Positions 27,801 through 40,300 of a stretch of 64,000 bases of DNA are shown one piece after another. Under the pieces are notes generated by a model. The model ran no database searches. It was not told the origin of the DNA and saw nothing but the letters and a program-made list of their open reading frames with translations. The DNA is from Neelides folsomi. Taxonomy: Eukaryota; Arthropoda; Collembola; Neelipleona; Neelidae. Location of the stretch: assembly GCA_034687125.1 (NCBI GenBank), contig JAQGBZ010000032.1, forward strand, positions 124,001 through 188,000, written 5' to 3'. A program made the translations under genes and the position numbers. How positions within the stretch are numbered: position 1 is the stretch's first letter; every line of letters begins with the position of its first letter.

Positions 27801-30800
27801 TCTCGTTGACGCAATCGAAAGAGATTTTCAGGAACTCGGAGGAGACTTCCAACTGTCCAACGGGGGCTTTATGTGAGGATGTACTTCGATACAGGGAGTC
27901 GGATAAATGCCAAATAGGAAGTGAATTTATGCGACGAGGCCTGAACTCCTGATCTTCTGGATTCCTGCTAAATTGGTCACTTCATCACTCATGACAGGGG
28001 GAAAGTATCGTCCTTGGTTTCCTCATTTCATAATTCTCTCCAAGTTGAAACAATGAAATGAAGATTCGGGTCTCATTAAACCAATCCAAATTGTATTTAC
28101 GAATATTACACTTTTCCGAGACCCAAATCTCGCATGTATGGTAATATTAATATTAAAGGCCTTGGTTTTGGGTCCTCATTTGAGCGGGTGAAATAAGGGA
28201 GATCAATAGAGAGGATTTCCGTCCCCGTCGAAATTGAAGCTTATGCATGAATGATTATTATTTATTGCTCATGGGTGATTTAGGGATTCTTCCATCACAT
28301 TATTATACACTCCACCTTCTACTCACTCCACTTTAAATCCTTTTTCCGAGATGAGGAGAAAATTCAAACCTACGCAGTTTTCCCGCAGAACCGCTCCTTT
28401 AATTTATGAAGGTATGCAAATTTTTGGAAACTCAAACACCCGTTTTATTTACCATGCGGAATTTAACCTCAATTTCAAATTACCTTATAATAAGAAGTTT
28501 CCACAGGATATGGCTCCATAAGAGAAATTCAAATCCTTTCAATTTTAATAATAACGTATCTTGGTGTTCATACTGAGAGTGAGCATAAAGTATGGTATAT
28601 GATTATTATATGATACATGGAGAAATATAGGGAAAATAAATATGAAAGAGAATATTTTTCATTTTCCCATCAACTTCTGACTGAGTTTTTTCCACGATTC
28701 TTCTTATTCGCTGTTTCTACTTCTCAACTCTGCTGAGCCTCCTTGTTTTTATTGCCATTTTCTCCTATAAGTTATGAAAAGCGGATTGGGAGTTTTTGTG
28801 GAGGAATCTTTTATATGAGCTGGATTATTTGTTATTCCGTAAATGCGGAGGAGTTACGAGTGTGTATGAGTGAGGCGGAGAGTTCGAAGATGTCGAGGAG
28901 ATCCCACTTGGAATTTATGTGATGGAGTCTCCGTGGCTTTTTCCACTCACGACCATCCTTTTTTCCAAAACCCGTCTTTCTCTCTACCAACTTTCCAAAC
29001 GTCCTCGGTCGAGAAGATGGAGGAGGAACCAAAGGCTTACAAATAAATGAACAAGAAACTTTCCCCCTTCTTCTCCTTCCACGCAACAAACGAATTCAAT
29101 CCCTTTTAATGCCATTTGAGAATTTTTTCAATCCCTCAGCAAAACCATACTGTTAAATGAAGGAACTTCAGCATTACTTTCTCCTCGTTAATTTTTAATT
29201 TTATTCCACAGACATTGTACGGGTTTCAATGTTAATAGGTATTTATGAAATATTTAATTTATTGAAAATATTATGTTTTTAAATACGACGTTTCTAACAA
29301 ATTGATTACATAAATTGGGAACTTCATCTCCGAACTTTTGGTTGTGGAATAGAAATGTTAACAGAACATGAATGATTGAGACAATAGTTAAAGTTAGATA
29401 AAGAAAAGCATTAAGAAGTAGGTTTTTATTAGTATTGGAATCGCAAATCTTCTTATTTTAGTTGGAATTGGACTCGAAGAGGATCCTCATGATCTATGCA
29501 GATTATGCCAATTGTAGAGAAGAAAACTTTGGAAAGTTTCCTCTTTCAAAAAACTTGTTCTCGAGGAAAGTAAAAGGAAATCGAAACAAAGGCAATAGTC
29601 AATACAACTTTATGTGTTTAAACGTGACTCGGATTTGAAGGTTTAATTTAAAGTTCAAGCCCAGACTTCCATCCAAACTATCAAACTTCTAAAATCATGG
29701 GAATGTGGTTAACAGTGTCAATTCACTTGACTCGTATGGATAAACTTCTAATTTCGTGTTATTCTTATTATAACTGGTGATGGCAGATTAACAATACTGA
29801 CAAGTACAAGTTTAAATCTCATGTATAAATAACTGTATATTACGTGTATTATACATATTTTGTATTCACCAAATCCTATCCCATTCAATCCTTATTTTTA
29901 AAATATCCTTAAAGTATGGTATATTATTCCAAGCTAAGCCTGTGATTATTTGATTAAAGCATGTATTGTACCTAATACATATTATACACATAAAAAATAA
30001 GTAAGAGATTTTTTATTGAGCTTTTAGATCTTCAAAATTTAATTTAAAAGGTAGGGCACAAAATGAAATTGTTTAATTTCCTATGTTCTAAAATAAATAA
30101 AAGAGATATTAAACTTGCTTAATAAATCCTCCTCTGAAAGAATAAAATTATTGAATTTTTTTAGAATTGTATTATGGGATGTGATGGATGAAGGAGATAG
30201 ATTGACTGCCGCAGGACTGTGAAGGAAAAGAGGAAATTGCATCCTTTAACAAATATTTGGACTTATTTCCTTTTCGGAACTTTCCCATACTTCCCTACCC
30301 AATTTCAATAACCTTCCTCTTTCAAACTTTAGAATTCGAACCGCGGGGCTTGGAGAGAAAGTTGAATAGCCATCCAGCACAACGCGGATCGTTCCTTTGT
30401 CTCAGACCGACTTCGACCAGTGAGGATCCTCCTCCCTTTAAACTCCCCCGCTCCTCAGGACAAACTTAATTACATTTTGATGATAAAACAATATAACTAC
30501 AATCTTCAGCCTTCAAGGTTCTCCTTTCTCAGAGAAAAATGATTGTTATAAAATGATATTATTATTATTAGACATGATTTCACAGAAAAGCAATTTTGAG
30601 TTTAATTAATTGTTTTAAAAATCTTCTTCATCTTCGTGAAAGTTGACGAATGGGAGTTCTTTTACGCAACTCCTAATAAGCTCGCTTTGCTATCATTTTG
30701 AACATTATTTCTCAATATTGGGCATATTATTAAAATTATGACTTCTTATTGCTTTTTAATTAACTTTGAGTTATTTCTTAATAATTGCTAATATAATAAA

Positions 30801-30926
30801 AATTATAACATAAATAATATAATAATAATTATAAAAATTATTAAAAAAATACTAAATGACAATTTATTTTAACACTTTTACCAAAGTTGACAAAAAAGCA
30901 ATACGAAAGATTTAATAAATTAAAAA
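9845..30926. other. Gene desert of about 21 kb
   Basis: No exon with a recognisable domain, no signal-peptide gene and no RNA gene was found on either strand. The longest open frames (127 codons at 10804-11187 plus, 134 at 25812-26216 plus, 134 at 26545-26949 minus, 125 at 18726-19103 minus) have no family signature and are about as long as chance gives over this many bases. Moderate-GC unique sequence dominates, broken by AT-rich islands at about 10600-10700, 21060-21260, 24260-24620, 25240-25700, 29150-30180 and 30480-30930. GTCATAAA/TTTATGAC words occur at 10697, 21600 and 24285. Conserved non-coding or regulatory DNA is possible but not shown. Confidence 0.55.
29815..29995. repeat. AT-rich island, alternating purine-pyrimidine words
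   Basis: The stretch is dominated by TAT/TAC/GTA words such as ATTATACATATT and CTAATACATATT. Similar islands recur at 35991-36133, 47066-47170, 53236-53425 and 54961-55035. It looks like a decayed simple repeat rather than a dispersed transposon, since no ends could be found. Confidence 0.35.
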
Positions 30927-30932
30927 TTTATT
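30927..30932 (-). terminator. Polyadenylation signal AATAAA of the F-box gene
   Basis: AATAAA on the minus strand lies about 30 bases past the F-box/LRR stop codon, which supports the 3' end of that gene model. Confidence 0.6.
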
Positions 30933-30960
30933 CTTGCCCAATGTTGAGAAAAATGTTACA

Positions 30961-33207
30961 TTACATGTTAACGTCACAGCCCCTGTTTGTTGGATACATC
31001 CCAGTGAGGTGAATTCGCCCAGCTACTGTAATCTACGATCAAAATCACATTTTTATTAACTTCAAACAATAAATATAAAATGGTAATAAAGATCATAACT
31101 CGTTATATAACATCGCAATAAGACATAAAATATGATGTTACAATTCACCTGATGTGAGCCATAAATGTGAAGTCTTTTGAGTGTCGGGATCTCGTTGAAG
31201 CCAAAGAACGGCGTAATATCCGTCACTTTTATTCCAATGCAGCGAAAGTCAATATTCCGAATATCTTTAAAAATATAAATAAAATAATGAACTTAAACTT
31301 TTAAGAGAACTACATAGTTGTATTTTCCATCGCTAGCATAAAAATTCGTTAAATTATAAAATTAAAATAAAGCATAATTACATTTTAAATTAGTGAAGCT
31401 CACTCCAGTTATATCACTTTCCTTTAAATCGTGCATTCCTAACTTCTTAAGTCTCTTCACTCCTGCTGGACTTATCCCAGTGAATCCCGAGTCAGTGGCG
31501 AAAGTGAGATTTCCCACCATCTGGATATATTTCAAATTGACAAGGTTCTTCAAAATTAACTGAAGATCATCGTCCTCGATGATGGCAAGAATTTCTGACG
31601 AATGTCTGTGGTCGTTTCTCGTGTTGTGGTCCACAAGACTGAGAAGCGTCAAATTGGGGAAGGATGCCACCAAGAGCGGGATATTGTAGTCCTTAAATCC
31701 CGGGTGCTTGCTATAATGCTGATACTCGTTCACACAGTGATAAACAATAGATTCCTCATCAGGAGTCTCAAGATTCACGATGGTGTTAATATCCGTGCTG
31801 GTTCCTCTCCATAATTGAAGAGCGACTGTTGATAATTCATTTCGTAGTTGGTCCAAATTAGGAATTCCAGTTGTGTCATTGATGAAGATCCCGAATTCCT
31901 TGTTAATCTCGACTGGGAAAATATCCTCGGCCTTCAAAATCCCTTCTTTCCCAGCTTCAAGGTTAATGCACATGAGACGGAGGTGTTGGAGGTTCCTGAG
32001 CGACTTAAGGAAAGGAAACAATTTCCCTCGGAGTTCATTCGGGTCAAGGGTTATGGATGGAAATTCCAATGAGAGGTAATTGAGCGCAGTGAGTTCTTCT
32101 CCTAACGTTTCGGCCCAGTTGTGCAAATTGATATAGTTTAAAAAGTCCTTAAAGCTATGATGTTCACTAAAGACGCGGAAATCGTAAAGGGGGTAAATGT
32201 GCCTAAAAGTGAAGATGAGCCGTTGGAGAGTTTTTCCATTCCTTTTCAAATTAGGTTCGAGTTTCTCATAGATTTTGAGTGCTTGTCTTGGATGGAACAT
32301 TTGGTCAGTGGTGAGCTCGAGATGTTCGAGATTGTCACATAGGAGAAGTAACATTTTCAAATACGTTACAAGGTCAGTTAGATGATTCCGATGAATTTTG
32401 ATTGTGGTGAGAGAACGAATCCGTTTGAGTTTGAGCCGATCCAAAGCTTTGAACTCTTCCTTTTCATCGAGCTGCTCGTCCTCTTGGATCCCCTCGTTGA
32501 AGGGGGAAAATGACCAAGAATATTGGTCCTGGACTTCCTGTAATGTTTTGAGGTTCTCGAATTCCGCCATGATCTTGAGAAGTGAGTGCCAATTGAAGGA
32601 GCAGTTGAGGATCTCGAGGGTTGTGATGGTGTGGGTGACGCAGGTGAAGATCCAGTTCAATTGGCTCACAGACGCCCTTCGAATCCTCAAATGGTCCCAA
32701 AGGGCCGCGCCACTTCGGAACTCTTCAAAATACTCTTTGGCCAAAAGTCCATCGTGGTCATCGCGACGGCCCTCATAAGTGAAACATGTTTTTTCCACGA
32801 GGAGACTTGGATCGTAAATGACACTGTTCCACAGCTGGCAAACTCCTCGGCACTTTTTCAGATCTTCAATGTTGAGTTGGTCAAAAATCTTGAGATAAAT
32901 TGAGTCCTACCCAAAAGAATAAAATTGGCATAAAAGCAACTTTAAACAATAATTAATCCAACAAAATTAATCTCACTAAAACTAAATTTTAAGTTTAAAT
33001 AAGTTTAAAGAATTTAATAAATAAAATAAAATAAATTATTCGAAATATACAAAAATATATTATTTTTCTATTTAAACATACAGGAATATTGTAAAAATCA
33101 TCATTGCATCCATCGTCAGCTTCATTTACGAATTGTTCATTGGGCTCACTAGGAGTTGAGCTGATTGATATTTCAGGAAGAAGATCATTCAAATCCTCGT
33201 TCTCCAT
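30961..33207 (-). CDS. F-box/leucine-rich-repeat protein, four exons
   Basis: The spliced product is 612 aa from exons 33082-33207, 31382-32906, 31149-31264 and 30961-31032; all three introns are GT-AG and keep phase. Residues 1-39 are an acidic, disordered leader. Residues 40-78 are an F-box, recognisable by IPDSIYLKIFDQLNIEDLKK, the CRGVCQLWNSVIYDP core and the aromatic Trp; this motif binds Skp1 in an SCF ubiquitin ligase. The remainder is a long series of irregular leucine-rich repeats (for example LEILNCSF, LEHLELTT, LNYLSLEFP, LQHLRLMC, LKYIQMVGNL, LKRLHIYG), the likely substrate-binding face. The start is the ATG at 33205-33207. The two short 3' exons extend the last repeats and end in GCDVNM. 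Reading the long exon through its donor would give a false end at 31362. The substrate cannot be inferred. The protein acts in cytosol or nucleus. Confidence 0.88.
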
Positions 33208-35990
33208 TTTGTACAATAGGAAGGATAAATATAGGTACTTAATTAACTTGCCAATTTTATAAAGTTAAACACATCTCATATACTGGTTATATGAGATATT
33301 TTATATACATAAATCTAACCCTAATACAAAAATCGCCTAACAATAAATAATAAGTACGAAAAATAAAAAAATATTTTTTAAAATATTGCAAAATATATTT
33401 TACATTTATTTTCATGCCGACTCTTGAGTTTTAAATATTAAATTAACGACGTTAAAGGGAAGTAACGTTTGTTAAAGTTCCAGGGTCTTTTTCAATGTAA
33501 GTATTTTATGTACATAGACATGTACAGAGATTGGTGAATTGATTTAAAGTTTGTAGAGCTCTCTAACCAATTCTTAGGTAACCAGCGAAGAGCCCCCATT
33601 CAATTTCACTACCCTTTTCATTGTTCAAAATCCCATTGTTAAAAAATGGCTGGTTGGAGGGGAAGGCGAAGGGGAGCGCCATGAGGTTCGTTGCAGTTCT
33701 TGCTACGAGGTCTCACAAAATCCTCCTCGACCACCATGCACCATTGAATTGAAATGAGGAGTCGTCGTGGGATGATGAGTTTGACGAGTCTAATCCTTTT
33801 TATTCCTCTTCTCAGCAGGGGATTTTGCTAAAGAACCTCTCAGCTTCCCCAACGTCCCAACTTTTGCAAAAAAACATGTCGAAATTGAAAGGAGGAAGAT
33901 CTGAAACACCTCCCACTTCAACTACTTACTACAGAACTACAAATTCAATGAGTCTCGCAAGACTTTTACAAGTTTACACTTATTGTAACCAATTATTCCC
34001 AAATTAATGAAATGATTTATGAACTTGAATAAATATAATTAATTTTTACATTAATGGACAAATTGCTAATTATTTAATTATAAGGGAATATTTAGTCATA
34101 TCAAGTTTTTATTCTTTGATAATAAAGGAATTATGTACTTGTTACGTAATATTTATGTAAGGTAACCTCCTGCATATTGAATCTCGTTTTATATTGAATT
34201 GACGCTTCTGTGAGATAAATTCCCATTTGCGAAAACTATTATTAACGTTGATTAATTTCAAAAGAGAAAAATGTGCTGGTATGAAATTGAGCCACGTTAT
34301 AAAAATCGTAAATTGTAATGATTACTTTCTTCATACACATTGTATGAAGAATCAATTTACTATCGCTCTATTGCATGAATTAAACGGCCTTTCATTATTA
34401 TTCTCAGGATTAGCATTTAAGCATTAAAGAAAAAAGAAGCGAATTAAATTTTACTACGCATTGTTCGGATAAAATCCGTGAAGTTAAACAAACAAAAACA
34501 TTTTATTAGTTTAAGGCATGGATGATGAAGTAGAACATTCATTTACTTTCCATAGACCAATTAAGTTTTTATTTAAGGAGCGAGTTTGGCTCTTCACGTT
34601 TTCCTCATTTTTACGTCTCGTCGGATAATCGGCGGTTTGAGATGAAGAATGTGGTGGACGTAGCATGTAATTAGCCCTTCCCTTTTCCACCCTCTACCTG
34701 GAGTTTGAGTGAAAGGTCGTTGAACAGAAACAAACAAACACTGAAGGCAACTCATCCATTTGCCAAATGTCTGTTAATAAATATTTATTTTATTCTTCAC
34801 AATCAAATCTCATCAAATGAAGAAAATCCAAGTGTTTGCTCTTCATTGATTCAAACACAAGTTTGTGCAAACTGAGGAATTTATTCAATTTATTCATTAA
34901 ATTCTCTACTGAAATATCCAAAAGTTCATACGAATTTTATGAGTTCCCTCAGATTTATATAAATATGATAACAGTATGAAACTTCAAAGAAATTCAACTA
35001 TTCAATTTCATTTACCTGCATGTGCACGTTGATAAAATTTTTATTTATAATAAATCAAAGACCTCAAAATAAATTTCTTGATGTTCAAAGGATTCCTCCT
35101 TCCTTTGACCTTTTATCTTCCCCTCACTTCATCTGGATTGGGAAATGAAATGGACATACCAGAAGAATTTTAAACAACTTCATTTCGCTGATTTGATCAA
35201 ATATTCCCTTTAGAATATTTGACCACATAAAACAGTAGAGATTAAAGCTCCTGAGCAAACAACCCATTGGATTAATAAATACTTTCTACGCCATTAACTT
35301 TTATTAACTATACTTTAGTCTGGAGCAATTAAATTGAAAGAACAATTCGCCAAGAAATCACTTTCAATTAAATAATATGGCCTGAGAGTATTAAATAGTG
35401 AAATGAGTAGGGATGAAAGAATTAATTAAACGAGGCCGAAACGAAGCAGAATTGTGGTTTGAATTCCGGAGATTCATTTTCAACAAGGGCGATTCATCTC
35501 ATAGTGGCAGCTGTGAGAAACGTGAGGCTCGTTAATGTGGGATCCCATTACGATGAAATCGGGTCAGAGGAATGGGAATAACCATAATCATCTCCTCACT
35601 TGTTATTAAGACCAATTCTCCATCTCCTCCTGTCGAAGGAACAAAGGAGTTGGTGGAATGAATGCATGAGGGTCCAGTGCTGTGTGGCCCATTTAGTCCA
35701 ATCTTACCAAAACTGAGCAAAGAGGATTGGAAAAACAAACATGCAGAGCATAAATGCATAACAAACGGAGTTATTATTATTATTTGTCTATCTTCTTCCT
35801 CGTACATTCTGTTCGATTCCTATCTCTTCCTTTCAATGCATGCATGAGCCTTCTAATTGCATAATTTATCTCTCCCCGTCTTCCTCCCCATTTACCACCA
35901 CCAAAATTTTGAGCTTCTATTCACAAGGGTTGTTTGTAATGGGTGCTGGGAGGTAATTTATGATATCAGACCTCCACATCTCCAATTTTT

Positions 35991-36133
35991 ACATTAAAAT
36001 TTATATAAAATATACCATACAAATACTAATACAGATACTGTATAAATATCTGCACTGTACAATACTACATATAATGTATACTACAATATAATATTTATTA
36101 TGTTACATAAATATTTACATGTAATATGCATAT
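35991..36133. repeat. AT-rich island
   Basis: A run of short words such as ATACCATAC, ATACAGATACTG, TGTATACTAC and TGTTACATAAAT makes this a low-complexity, nearly GC-free stretch. It resembles the islands at 53236-53425 and 29815-29995. Confidence 0.35.
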
Positions 36134-37364
36134 GAGGATTTTATGAGTGTGGCGGGGGGAAGGAAGTTGGTGGAGCTGCTGAGAGGTTTCCATTACAAGT
36201 CACTCCTATCATCATCTCTGCAGGCTATATTTACATTAATTCCCCTCATAATTACTACTTGGGCCGAAAGTGAAGCGGAGACGACGAAGGAGCCCGCCGA
36301 TCTTTTTTCAAAACCTTCATACATAAATCCACCAAATCAACATCAATCAAGTGGGATGAGGCGAAGTGGGTTCATCTTTCATGACATAAGTCCGATGTTC
36401 TCGTTTTCATCTTCCCTACTCGGTCCTAAAGGAGTAGAATGAGAGGGAAGGTTCCGGCCCTCCTCTTCTGCTCCTCCACTTTCCTCATACAGCTTTTTCA
36501 ACTTCTAAAGGTATCTTTGAATATTGTAAGTATTCTTAAGGTATTATGTAGGGGGATGCAACAAGCAGCAGCGGTCATAAATTGGATGATTTTCTCAAAA
36601 ATAAACACTCACACCCCCAAGCCGATTGAGAAGAATTAAAGAGGAACCGAGCCGACGAAAGGCAGAGGAAATTCATCTCTCAAAACCATCAGACTCGACA
36701 GCCGCTCTTCTCACTCTTCAACAAGGAGGAAATCACCACCACCGTCGGCCTCCTACCAGGGCCCATCTCCTGCTCCAAAATACCAAAACTGAACAATTAC
36801 AATTTTCAAAGCCCCCCAACGACTCTCGGCCATAAATCAAGGGTTTGGAAGACTCAGCAACCTTCATTTAACTGGATAAATGGAAAATTAAACGCCCCTG
36901 CAAATATGCAAATACTCCATGGATGATAAAATCATGAGTTATGAAATGATAACCATTCATTTAACAATTAATTTACAACTTTCCAGGAAGAAAAAAACAT
37001 AGGTTTTAAAATGGTGATGGCTAAAATATTATGATTTAATGAATCCACATCTTGGTAAGTGGAGCTAAAATTACATTCAATAAAACATAGAAAAATGAAT
37101 TTAGGTTTCAACAGCATAAGCAGTCCCGCCTTAAGCATAAGAGTTTTTAATGTAATTTAATAAGGTAAGCTTCATCGCCTTTACAGCTCCCAAATTCCAC
37201 ATTTCCTTTTCGTAAATTATGGAGAAAACTATAAATAATATACTTTTATTTACTAATACTTATTATGAAGCCGTTAATTTGTAATGGGCGGGAGATGAAA
37301 TGAGGCGGATTGAAATAAATAGCTGCGGAGGAACCGTCGACCTCGCCGCCGGTCTCAACATAAA

Positions 37365-37397
37365 TATAAAATCTACACTTCGCTGTGGGTCTCATTC
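37365..37397 (+). promoter_or_regulatory. Candidate TATA plus initiator core promoter
   Basis: TATAAAA at 37365-37371 is followed by TCATTC at 37392-37397, so the initiator A lies about 29 bases from the start of the TATA box, the canonical distance. A 28-codon frame beginning MAARHPFTIRY starts at 37451. No known gene is attached, and TATA words are common by chance in this AT-rich sequence. Confidence 0.3.
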
Positions 37398-40300
37398 GTG
37401 GTAAATCCTAATTCTGTCTGTTATCCTTTGTTTTAATTACCTGAGAGGTCATGGCGGCTCGGCATCCTTTTACCATCCGCTACGAGTTAAACGATAATTG
37501 TGTTTTAGAGCTTAGAAATACAAACAATATTTTATAGGTATAAGGTATATTATATTCTAGGCATAAGCTATAGGTAAACCATAGGAGCCCTTCAAACATC
37601 CCACCCAAAGAACCTTTAGTAAGGAAAAAACACTGATTAAACTCTTCTTGTGAATGTTATGAGTGAACTTTTGATTTTATCTTGTTCAGAATCCTCGTGT
37701 AATATCAGTATTAACAATTATTTTTAAAATTAAATCACATAATATCGAATTAAAATATGTAATATCAATGATCAAATTAGGGAGGAAGTAGGATGAAGCT
37801 AAAATGACAAATAAACATTCTTTAAATTTAAGATTTATTAATTTAAATAAAAGGGTATTTCAATTAAGAAAAGGGTGAACACCATAAGGTGAATACTGAA
37901 AATATTATTTAATAATTAGAAAAGTCAACAAAAGAAGATTGAAATGAATGAATGGCCCGGAGGTGAGGATGGAAATGACTAAGCATGTTGATGTCACGGC
38001 GGATAATTACTCATTAGCTCCTTCCTTCTCGGTGGTCAAAAATAAAAGGCTCATTGAAGCTCCTCGTTCTCTTCTCCCTTTCCTTGCTCCTTCGAACCCC
38101 TTCATTGTATTACATGGAGTTGGATGGGACTCGTAAATCAAACGATGTTCAACCCTGGTTGACAAAGAACCTCAGAGGACCTCTTGGCTAAATGGAGATT
38201 TGAAGCTCTTGAAGAGAATGGATGTTTAATTGGGATGGCAAATTGTTTTTCCTTCCCACTTCACCTTCTCCTTTGTCATGAGAAGGAGATCTGAAGAAGT
38301 CATTTGGGGCTTCCTAGGGGCAGAGAAGGTCTTTACAATAAGCCCCAATGCTCCTCTTCACAAACCGATTACTGTCCAATTAAGATCTTCCCCAAATAAT
38401 AATAGTTAAGGCTTTTGAAGTCTGTTGCATTATAAACAACTTTACACTTTTCCACATCTCTCCACGCACCCTTCACTTTGATATACGCACCTTTGGTATC
38501 TTCGCACGTTTGTGGAAAAGAAACGATGCTCTGGAGGATTTTCCTTTAGAATCAAGACTTCTTTTCACGTTCATCGAGCGACTGTTGAAAAGTCGTCGAG
38601 CTGAGTCTAATCGACTCACTGTAGACTCGTGTAATCTTCCAATCTCTTTAATCTCAAACAATTTGGATCAAGTTGTAATAAGAAGCAGAAGCTTTCGACT
38701 CTTCTTTAATATTCTTTTCATCGCTGGCTCATCATCTTGATGATCATTTGATTCAACCCGTCCTCGTTGGTCATTCCAAATTAACCTTAACTCGTCCCCA
38801 CATCGATTCAGAGGAGCGGAGTGAGAAATTACAATTCGTTTAGCGTCTCTCGTTTCATCTCTTTTTAAATTTTTGATGAGGAGATGAGGAAATGGTAATA
38901 TTTATGGTTTGATGAAAAAGTTGAAGAGAATATCAAATGATCAAATAATGTATCATAACATCTATCTGTATATGAATATCTGGAATTCAACATTCAAATT
39001 CCTTCGAATCATGTAAATAAATGTTTGTAAGTCGGGGGAAAGAAATACCAATTTGTTCACTTTCAACAACGAATTCGTCCTGAACTCGTTCTGACTTTGA
39101 AGCTAATAGGGAGAGGAAGATGAAGGAAGAAGCCGATGGGCTGAAGGAGATTCTTTCCACTGATCAATCATTTCTTGTTCCTCTCTAAACCTGACCATCA
39201 GTTCAGACCCAGTTTGACTCGCCCTTCTGATTTTATCTCACATTTCGACATCCAAGGCCCATCTCCGGAACGAGTTGTCAAAATTCCTTAGTTTAAAAAT
39301 TTCTAATCTCATTTTTTATCAATTTCAGCTCAATCATGTGTAGTTGATATAAAATATAAACAACTCAGTCAGTCTTGCTCACTCATAGTTAAGACCGTCC
39401 TGCTTTAGCATTTGGATGCATTAGCTAAAAAATAAATGTGAAAGAATAATAGCGGAGAAAAGGGTGAAAGAAGAAAGAGGATCTTCGTGAGAAAGACCAC
39501 ATGTCCTATGATTGGTTTGTCGTGTAATTGGAAAGCCACAGATGTCCCATCCAAGTTTACACAATGGATGCGCCTTCATCATATTACTTTTATGCTTTCA
39601 TAAAATGCCAACCCTTCCATATTTAGACAATTTCATCTCGACTCACTACTATGCAGAAAATCATCCTTTTTACTATTTTTAATCATTAACAACAAATAAG
39701 ATTTCGCATCGCATGTCAATATTCTAAGAATTTTCTTTTTAATTAATAAGGACATAAATAACATTAGATTCTAATTTTTATAATACTTTTACAGGCATGT
39801 GGTTTACATTTATATTTATATTTAGAACAATAATATTACATGCCTAAATTATGTAAGAGTTTTTATTCAAATGAAATCGCTCTATGGTGTATTTAATAAA
39901 TAAAGATCAATGACAAGAAAATAAGTTGAACTTGACATAAAAATTGACGGATTGGGTTCCGTTAGATAACCCGAATGGTTTTTTTATGCACTCACATGGC
40001 CTTCATCCTTCTACGTGGAAATTCTCGAGTAAAGATAGGGCGGGGAAGAAAGTGAATGGATTTCCGGAAAAGTAAGAAACTTTTTGAGTCTTCTCTCCTT
40101 CGTGAGTATCGCAAGGCTCGTAGAAAGCAAAGGCGTTTCGAATCTACCTTTGCTCACTGCAGCATATACCATTAGTATTAGATCCGGCCAAATAGACGAA
40201 GATAAACGACCCAATGCACACTATATTATTTTACGCAATACTAGCATGAACATTGAACATGGGCGTTCTCATATGCGTAACTTTTACAATGTCATTGTAT

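Noticed and set aside
31362-31381. C-terminus of the F-box protein ending in NYALF
   Set aside because: This arises only by reading through the donor at 31381. Splicing to 31149-31264 continues the leucine-rich repeat in phase.
31602-32903. Several frames on the plus strand across the F-box gene
   Set aside because: They are antisense shadows of the long LRR exon.
39793-39845. Inverted repeat AGGCATGT ... ACATGCCT in AT-rich DNA
   Set aside because: The arms are only eight bases, with no target duplication and no internal gene; likely chance.
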